From positions 8,886,601 through 8,950,600 of the forward strand of contig NC_133116.1 in the NCBI RefSeq assembly GCF_022965805.1: a DNA stretch of 64,000 nt. The letters run 5' to 3'. Positions 57,002 to 64,000 of the stretch are shown piece after piece. Source of the stretch: Primulina eburnea (Eukaryota > Streptophyta > Magnoliopsida > Lamiales > Gesneriaceae). The notes beneath the pieces are model-generated. The model made no database searches. It had not been told where the DNA came from and saw only the letters and a list, made by a program, of their open reading frames with translations. The stretch's first letter is position 1. The number at the start of each line of letters is the position of its first letter. The position numbers and the translations under genes are program-made.

Positions 57002-57203
57002 AAGTCATTTTTTGAGTCACAAAAGGTGATCAATTTGGCTTTGTCCACTATGGGGAGTTTAATATCTTGACGAGTGAGTCTCATGTGAGACCGTCTTACA
57101 GAAAGTCATTTTTTTAGTCACAAAAGGTGATCAATTTGGCTTTGTCCACTATGGGGAGTTTAATATCTTGACGAGTGGGTCTCATGTGAGACCGTCTCAC
57201 AGA
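57002..57203. repeat. 101-bp direct tandem duplication including the left end of a MITE
   Basis: 57002-57102 and 57103-57203 share AAAGTCATTTTTTGAGTCACAAAAGG... through GAGACCGTCTTACAG, with few differences. The unit includes the first 29 bp or so of the 182-bp MITE at 57173, so the duplication happened after that insertion. Confidence 0.85.
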
Positions 57204-57354
57204 TACTAATCTGTGAGACGAGTCAACCCTACTCATATTTATAATAAAAAGTAATACTCTTAACATAAAAAATTATTTTTTTTCATGGATGACTCAAATA
57301 AGAGATCCGTCTCACAAATTCGAACCGTGAGAACGTTTCACACAAGTTTTTGCC
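57173..57354 (+). mobile_element. 182-bp MITE
   Basis: GAGTGGGTCTCATGTGAGAC...ACAAGTTTTTGCC, 182 bp, with flanks TATCTTGAC (57164-57172) and TATATTGAT (57355-57363), a 9-bp duplication with two mismatches. Confidence 0.82.
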
Positions 57355-58790
57355 TATATTGATAAAGCATATTTCATGGTTGATGATGGAATATGACTTT
57401 GATTTTTGCATATACTCTGTATACTTGCATGTTCCACCGAAAACATTATTAAAAAAAATATATCATTAAATTAGTCTGACCTCGTTTCCTGAAAGTTTCA
57501 AAATCATTAGTTGATATTAACATCTCTTTATTACATACAACATTGATTTTTTCGTTATTTACATGGGTTTGAACTCATATATGTCCCCTTATTAGTCGAT
57601 GTTATCGTTTTAAATCAAAATCCAACAGTCAGTCCTATCTAAATCTGTTTACAGTAGGTCTCTTGTGATACAGTTTCACGAATCTTTATCCATGAGACTG
57701 ATCAATCATGTTCATATTTACAATAAGATGCATGTCTCACAAAATTGACTCGTGAGTCCATCTCACAATAGTTTTTGTGATATTTTTAAGTTTGGAAATC
57801 CTTTAGGTTATGTATGGATGGAAATATTTGAAATCAATTGTTTAATAATGCGACAATCGAACGAATCACAATATAATTCAAATTTTTGGAATATTAGAGT
57901 TATTTGAAATCCATTGTGATATATACAAATATATTGTAGATAACTAAGATGTAGCATTGATTTTATTTGTTAAGGTTATTCAACAATGAAATTTAATTTT
58001 AAACTAATAGATTTTAAATGAACCGATCCAAATATGTGGTTTTTTCTCCACCACCAATCTTCAATACATGCTGAGGAATCCATTAGGGTCTATGCACAAA
58101 GCATGGGTCAATTAAAAAATAAAATAAAATAAAATTGGGCCTGAGTAGTTCTCCTGGTGCATGCACCATAGCCAAGGCCCATTTGTACTATCGTACAGCA
58201 TCATTGGATAAATCAATAGAGATTATTTTCATCCGTACACCTTAATACTTCATGCAAGAGGAATTGCATATGTTTATTTTTATTATTATTCTTGTTTTTT
58301 CCCTAAAAAATAATGATTACCAGTGTAGATCTACTTGTTGTTAATAGATCGGGTTTCTGTAGATTTTTTTCATTTTATTTTATTTTTTAAAATTTTGTTT
58401 CTTATTTTTGATATATTATAGTTTGACCTATGTTTTTTTTTACTTTAAATATATCTTTCAATTATTATTTAAAAATTATAATAAGAGAAGCATTTTTTTT
58501 TTAAAAAAAAATATGTTTTATAAACAATTTAAAAAATCTTGTTCAAATACATACTTTTTTTTTCATTTTATAAAACGCTAAAACGTTTAAAAAATACTTG
58601 TCCAAACAGATTTTAATCTCTTACCGTGTCTCTCGTCGAAATATTTTTTAAAATGTTTGTAACAAAAAGACCAATATTTTAAGGTCAGATATCTCCGAAT
58701 TTTCAATTGTTGGCTAATATTGGACTAGACTGGCTGCTCTCCTCTCATCTCTATTAAAGACTCTTGTATTTTAGTTCTTGGATTCTTTTT
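57355..58790. other. Intergenic/intronic; one diverged 182-bp MITE relic
   Basis: AT-rich DNA. At about 57655-57780 a diverged copy of the 182-bp MITE is visible (GGTCTCTTGTGATACAG ... CTCACAATAGTTTTTGTG). Nothing else is recognised. If gene B is an alternative first exon of gene C, this is intron. Confidence 0.5.
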
Positions 58791-58972
58791 GAGTGAGTTT
58801 CATGTGAGACCGTCTCACGGATCTTAATCTGTGAGACGAGTCAACCCCACTCATATTCACAATAAAAAGTAATATTTTTAGATTAAAAAGTAATACTTTT
58901 TCATATATGACCCAAATAAGATATCCGTCTCACAACTACGACCCGTGAGACCGTCTCACACAAGTTTTTATC
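58791..58972 (+). mobile_element. 182-bp MITE
   Basis: GAGTGAGTTTCATGTGAGAC...ACAAGTTTTTATC, 182 bp, flanks ATTCTTTTT (58782-58790) and ATTCTCTTT (58973-58981), one mismatch. Confidence 0.87.
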
Positions 58973-58981
58973 ATTCTCTTT

Positions 58982-59459
58982 TATCTCAACTTGATCCGTT
59001 GTATATAACAGCATCAATAGGTTGCATTAAATAATTTAATCGTTTATGTATATCATCAAAATTATTATTAATCATGCGCGCGCACAAACATATATATGAT
59101 TTATGAAAAGTAGGAAAACTGATATAGTAAGTTGGCGTGAATTGAATTTTGATCGTCAAGTTACTCACAATTATGTTTTGATAGAAAAACTTAGCTTATT
59201 TAGCATTTTTGATCATATTTTAAAAATGAACATTTATATGACGTCAGTGTTGTTAATGCACCGATGTGATGACGCAAGACATTACTGACATGTTATGCTT
59301 GATAATAACATCTAGGAAAAAACTTAAAGAAACTTTCTTTTACACTAAAACTGATTGCTTTATACTAACGATTGATTAGAAATCCAAAATACTATTTAGG
59401 CCAAGGTAGAAAATTGCTACTTTTCCAGTACATTTATACGTAACTCTTGAAATATTTCA

Positions 59460-59492
<33 letters not shown>

Positions 59493-60540
59493 TATTATTA
59501 TTTGATGATCACCAGTCAATTAGCATAAGGAATTTCTTCGCTTTTACGTAAAAATTTCGTTTAACTTGTCGGACGGAGAGGGAGTGGGCCGGAGTTGTGC
59601 TGTCATCGTCAATGGAAAAAGCTAATTTAATGGTTGAATGCATAATATGAATGGACACTTTATTTATTTTTTTTAAAAAAACAAAACATATTTTAATATT
59701 ACGAGACAGTCAGAGTATTTTATATATGTGAGATGTGTCGATTGGGTCTATACTTAAAGTAAAAAGTAATATTTATAATATAAAAGTAATATTTTCATGG
59801 GTGTGGTCGGATAATATATAGATAACACAAAATTAACTAATGAAACGGTCTCACAAGACTTTTACGAATAAATATTTCAATGGAATAACATAATTATCCA
59901 ATAATTATTGAATAAGTCTACAGTGAGACGGATTGATTCGGTCTATATTTATAATTACTTTTTCATTAATCGTACCAGGTTAGATATCCGTGTCAAAAAA
60001 TTGACATCTGAGATTGTACAATATCTCTTAAATTTTTTATAATCCTCAATTTTTTTTTACAAACTAAATGGGAAAATTAAAAGTTATCTTGATATCACCA
60101 ACCTTTTTCAAAGCCTCCCAACTTTTCGTTTTTTTCTAATCTTATACGAGACTTTGATTTTCTTTTTTTCTGATCGTAATTCATCGCATGATAAAGTTTA
60201 AACATAATATTTGACACGAAAAATAATAATAATTCCATATAATCAAATTTTTTATATTCCAGATATTTTATAAAAAAATTGATTTATATGAGAATTTATA
60301 ATGCATTTTCTTGTATGATCATCTAATTTTGTAGTTTTTTTTAACTCATGTCACAGTCAATGGTCAATTATGTAAACGACCCGCAAGTCAAGTTGATAAT
60401 GACAGCGAAACTTGAGTGTTCCTAACCTCAATCTGACCATTTCAAACTAATTTAAGCAAATAAATAAAAAAAAACAATAATAATTAAAAAATATATATAT
60501 CATTTCAAGTTTTTTTTTCAGATTATATTATTTCTAAATT
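58982..60540. other. Intergenic/intronic; MITE relics and a microsatellite
   Basis: Contains an ATT/AT microsatellite (59461-59503) and two diverged pieces of the 182-bp MITE (about 59700-59868 and 59918-60030). ORFs at 58986-59168 and 59103-59288 have no recognisable domain. Confidence 0.5.
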
Positions 60541-60555
60541 AATTTTATTGGGTTC

Positions 60556-60567
60556 GGTCAAGTCAAC
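60556..60567 (-). promoter_or_regulatory. Tandem W-boxes upstream of gene C
   Basis: Minus strand GTTGACTTGACC: two overlapping-spaced TTGAC(T/C) WRKY sites, about 90 bp before the ATG of gene C. Confidence 0.5.
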
Positions 60568-60655
60568 TACGGCGTTTGTAGCACAAACAACAGCTGTGTT
60601 ACAAAAGTAAGACCACCGGAAGATAAAAATCTTGCCTCCATTTTCCCTTCTCTGC

Positions 60656-62893
60656 ATGGCCTTTCCCAATTTATTCCTGTTCTTCTTCGTATTCCATGCT
60701 CTGCTTCTCAACTTTTCCGATGCCAACAACTGCCCCAAATCCTTCCCTTGTTCAGAACTTGGGCTCCTGGAGTATCCCCTCACCGGGCTCGAACGCCCCG
60801 ACTGCGGGTTAATCGGGGTTGCTTGTAATACTTCGGTACCAATGTTTAAGATTGGGGATAAAGGGCCGTTCTACGATGTTTTGGATAATATTTCCGCAAA
60901 TAAATATTTTGTTCGAGACGTATCCCTTCGGTATAATTTGGATCGCAGTAGTTGTTTTTCTTTCAGCAGTTTTCCTCTCTATATTTCTCCCAATATTTCA
61001 TTCGTAATATCCCCAAATCTCACCGTCTTCACATGTGACAAGCCTTTCTATGATAGGAGTGTGGAAGAGCATTTCAAAGATTACAAAAATTACTCGCAAT
61101 GTTCAGGCTTTGATGTATATTATAGAAACCCAGAGGATGGAAATCCTACTAGTGGGGCTGATCTCCCTTTACGATGTCGTTCGATTCAAATGCCTGTGTG
61201 GAATCGTTCTTTGAATTGGAGTGATGGCTTGTTCAAACTGCTTGCTTATGAATTTGATCTTGAGTGGCATGTTGAACAAACTAAAGGTCGGTGTCATATA
61301 TATGTTGTTCTTTACTTGCAAAAGGAACCAAATTTTATGCTAACATATAGAGTTGTTTTCTTGGCGAAAAATTCAATGCTGTTGTTTATTTTTGCTTCTT
61401 CTTGAGTAACCCCCCACTGGTTTGTTTGGGATATGCAATCACTAATTTTTCTTACCTTAGATTTGGTTGCAGGGAACAAAAAGAAGATGAAAATAATAAT
61501 AGCCGCAGGTATTGTCAGTCTGATTACCGTGTTTCCATCTTAGTATTCTGGTTTCCAAACGTTAATGAGTCTGATTTGTGGTACTTAGCTATACCGGGAG
61601 CTGCATTTTTCATGTGCTTGTTGGCCTTTTTAATCTGGCGAAACAAGAAACGAGTCACAAATGCCTACCGCCTATGGAGAAACGTATCCTCGGATCCCTC
61701 CTCAAAATCAGATATTGAAGGCGGAAGCTTATACTTCGGAATCCCTGTATTTTCCTACACAGAACTCGTGGAGGCCACGAATAACTTCGATTCCGCCCGA
61801 GAACTCGGCGATGGAGGCTTTGGAACCGTATATTATGGTACTAAAAAAGTTTCTCCTTTCTTCTCAGTATGTGGGATAAGTCCATTTCTGCAGTTTCCAA
61901 GTATAGTTTCACTAATCTGTTTATAACTAATGACTAGGGAAACTCAGAGATGGAAGAGAAGTCGCTATAAAACGACTCTACGAGCATAACTACAGAAGGG
62001 TCGAACAATTCATGAACGAGATCAAAATTCTTACATGTTTGAAGCATCCAAATCTCGTTTCTCTCTACGGCTGCACCTCCAGAAGAAGCCGAGAATTATT
62101 ACTCGTTTATGAGTACGTTGAAAATGGAACCGTAGCCGATCATCTCCATGGCAAAAGAGCTGACGAATCCCCACTAACTTGGTCCACTCGCATGAACATA
62201 GCCATAGAAACAGCAACTGCGCTAACTTACCTACACAAATCAGACATAATCCACCGCGACGTGAAGACGAACAACATATTACTCGACGGAAACTTCTGCG
62301 TCAAAGTTGCGGATTTTGGGCTGTCAAGACTCTTCCCAATCGATGCAACTCACGTCTCCACCGCTCCTCAGGGGACTCCAGGATACGTCGATCCCGAATA
62401 CCATCAATGTTACCAACTCACAGGTAAAAGCGATGTGTATAGTTTGGGGGTCGTGCTAGTCGAGCTCATATCATCCATGCCTGCAGTGGACATAAACAGA
62501 CATAGACATGAAATAAACTTGGCTAGCTTCGCTTTAAACAAGATTCAGAAATGTGATTTCGAGGAACTAATCGACTCATCTCTTGGGTACGGCACTGATG
62601 CCGAGGTCACGAGAATGACCACTTCCGTGGCCGATTTGGCTTTCCGGTGTCTGCAACCGGAGAAGGAGATGAGGCCGTCGATGGACGAGGTGTTGGATTA
62701 TTTGAAGGATATTCAGAATGGGGATGAGTTGATGTTTGAGAACGTGAAAGAGGAAAATGGGAATGGAAAGATGCTTCATTCTCCGGAGACAGACGAGGTT
62801 ATCTTGTTAAAGAACAAGAATTTGACGTCACCTGTTGCTGTTACAGATAAATGGATTAGCAGTAGCTCTACCATTGAAAGTTCCATCGAATGA
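60656..62893 (+). CDS. LRK10L1: Gene C: LRK10L1-like receptor-like kinase (4 exons, 623 aa)
   Basis: Plasma-membrane Ser/Thr receptor kinase. Exons 60656-61286, 61473-61508 (36 bp), 61589-61837 and 61938-62893; all junctions are GT-AG, phase 1, and the sum divides by three. Residues 1-24 are a signal peptide (FLFFFVFHALLLNF). GUB_WAK_bind is about 28-95, with a shortened WAK-associated region to 210 that lacks the CxxC...GGxC tail. The helix, built across exons 2 and 3, is about 218-239 and is followed by RNKKR. Kinase: GDGGFGTVYYG (296-306), Lys317, HRDVKTNN (RD type, Asp413), DFG from 431, GTPGYVDPEY. It closely resembles the Arabidopsis At1g18390 group in the juxtamembrane and glycine-loop region. 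No lesion is visible. The first donor (AAAG|GTCGGT) is weak, which could favour alternative first exons. The likely role is wall/defence or ABA-linked signalling, by family. Confidence 0.9.
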
Positions 62894-63020
62894 GATTTTT
62901 TTTTATACTTCATATATGTATATCTCTATATGTAGAATGTAATATTCGAAGAACACCTTTTTGAATAAGCATGTGAAACGATTTTACGGATTTATTTTCG
63001 TATTTATACATTAGTTTGAT

Positions 63021-63202
63021 GAGTGAGTTTCATATGAGACTGTCTCACGGATCATAATCTGTGAGACGGGTCAACCCTACTCATATTCACAATAAAAAGT
63101 AATACTCTTAGCATAAAAAGTGATACTTTTTCATGGGTGATCCAAATAAGAGATCCATCTCATAAATACGATCCGTGAGACCGTCTCACATAAGTTTTTG
63201 TC
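63021..63202 (+). mobile_element. 182-bp MITE with perfect 9-bp target duplication
   Basis: GAGTGAGTTTCATATGAGAC...ATAAGTTTTTGTC, 182 bp, flanked by TAGTTTGAT on both sides (63012-63020, 63203-63211). It lies about 130 bp after the gene C stop codon. Confidence 0.9.
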
Positions 63203-63211
63203 TAGTTTGAT

Positions 63212-63860
63212 ATATGTATATCGATATATATCATTTTATATGGATAAATCACCATGTCATTTTGATTATAATATTATAATTAGCTTAGAATCTCTCAATT
63301 GATATGTTATTTTTATTTTATTTTTTACTTCTTTGACATCAGATCCAATTTTTCTTGGGACTTCTACATGTTGATTCGTCTTTGTTGACTATCATGAGAA
63401 TAACCATTCATATCAAGATTTAATAATGATTCGATTTGCTAGAATAAAAAATAAGATGTGTTTTCTTGGTTTTGATTCACCGATGAATTTATTTATTTTT
63501 TATTTTGTATATTGTTAAGGTTCATCCGTCTCACAGATAAATATTCGTAAAATCGTCTCACAAGAGACCTACTCCATAAATATATAGTTTAAGTTTCATA
63601 TGTAAATATATGAAAAGATTAATTTAAAATTTTTGGTTTTTTTAAAATGTGAATAATATGGTTTAAACATGATTTATGTAAAAATAAAAAATCATAAGGT
63701 TATGTTACTCAATATTTAAATTTCTAAATCTTTTTTCTCCAAACAAAAAATAATTTCTAAATAATTATAATTTCAAATCATAATAACCAAACACATGGTT
63801 AATTGTCGCGTAATTATTTAAAATACTAATAATAATCGTGAACACGTTTACTCGACTGTG
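63212..63860. other. Intergenic, a short MITE relic only
   Basis: AT-rich DNA with a fragment resembling the 182-bp MITE end (about 63527-63573; CGTCTCACAGATAAATATTCG). No gene supported. Confidence 0.5.
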
Positions 63861-63865
63861 GTACA

Positions 63866-63905
63866 TTTGGCGCCAATGCTTCCTCCTCCTTTCATCATTA
63901 TAAAA
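63866..63905 (+). promoter_or_regulatory. Promoter with E2F-like site and TATA box for a gene beyond the right edge
   Basis: TTTGGCGCCAA (63866-63876), matching the plant E2F consensus TTTSSCGC on both strands, is followed 22 bp later by TATAAAA (63899-63905). From there to the end of the window the sequence becomes C-rich and free of ATG, typical of a plant 5' untranslated leader. The coding region is outside the window. Confidence 0.55.
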
Positions 63906-64000
63906 TGCAGCCCCGTCCAACACTCGCCATTCCTCGCAGACTCCCATTTACTCACTGCATTCGCTCTCGGTCACAACTCACATAGACGCACGAAACTTGG

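Noticed and set aside
56664..60600. A separate kinase exon belonging to gene B
   Set aside because: I looked for a glycine loop, HRD/HFD or DFG-coding stretch on plus and found none; the nearest is in gene C.
61509..61588. Reading through after exon 2 of gene C as coding
   Set aside because: The frame hits TAG within a dozen codons; splicing 61508 to 61589 restores phase and builds a proper membrane helix.

Overview
This window is nuclear DNA from a flowering plant, most likely a eudicot. It has AT-rich intergenic DNA, GT-AG introns, plant LTR retrotransposons of both superfamilies, MITEs, and receptor-like kinases of the LRK10L (wheat rust-kinase Lr10-like) family. A dispersed 182-bp repeat resembles one I associate with Lamiales, but that placement is only an impression. 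About 70 % of the window is transposable elements. No tRNA, rRNA or CRISPR array was seen.

Left third (1-28 kb): nested retrotransposons. A Copia element (Copia-1, visible from 12063 to 15947) was split by a Gypsy element (Gypsy-A, entering from outside the window and ending at 12062). Gypsy-A was itself split by a second, reverse-oriented Gypsy derivative (Gypsy-B, 4098-8544). A and B both keep an intact gag ORF but have lost or decayed pol, yet each has almost identical LTRs, so both look like gag-only elements mobilised in trans. A 9.2-kb Gypsy element (Gypsy-C, 17353-26587) sits inside an old decayed Copia gene. Its gag start is fused in frame to the middle of reverse transcriptase.

Middle (28-55 kb): an LRK10L-type receptor kinase gene (gene A, minus strand, 30549-38957) has three exons. 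Its 6.5-kb first intron holds a MITE and an antisense Copia element (Copia-D, 33538-38202) whose LTRs have non-TG/CA ends. Next come Gypsy-E (40383-47042, minus), which landed inside a 182-bp MITE, and Copia-2 (48197-54415), a nearly complete sister of Copia-1 with a small membrane-peptide ORF in its leader.

Right end (55-64 kb): a first exon coding for a wall-associated-kinase-type galacturonan-binding ectodomain (gene B, 55910-56663) is followed 4 kb later by a complete four-exon LRK10L1-like receptor kinase (gene C, 60656-62893). Gene B has no kinase of its own, and its splice phase fits the second exon of gene C, so it may be an alternative first exon. W-box pairs lie just upstream of both start codons. 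The window ends in a TATA-box promoter with an E2F-like site for a gene beyond the edge. The three LRK10L units form a small receptor-kinase cluster, probably in cell-wall or defence sensing. A duplicated promoter fragment at about 16 kb hints at a further paralogue beyond the left edge.
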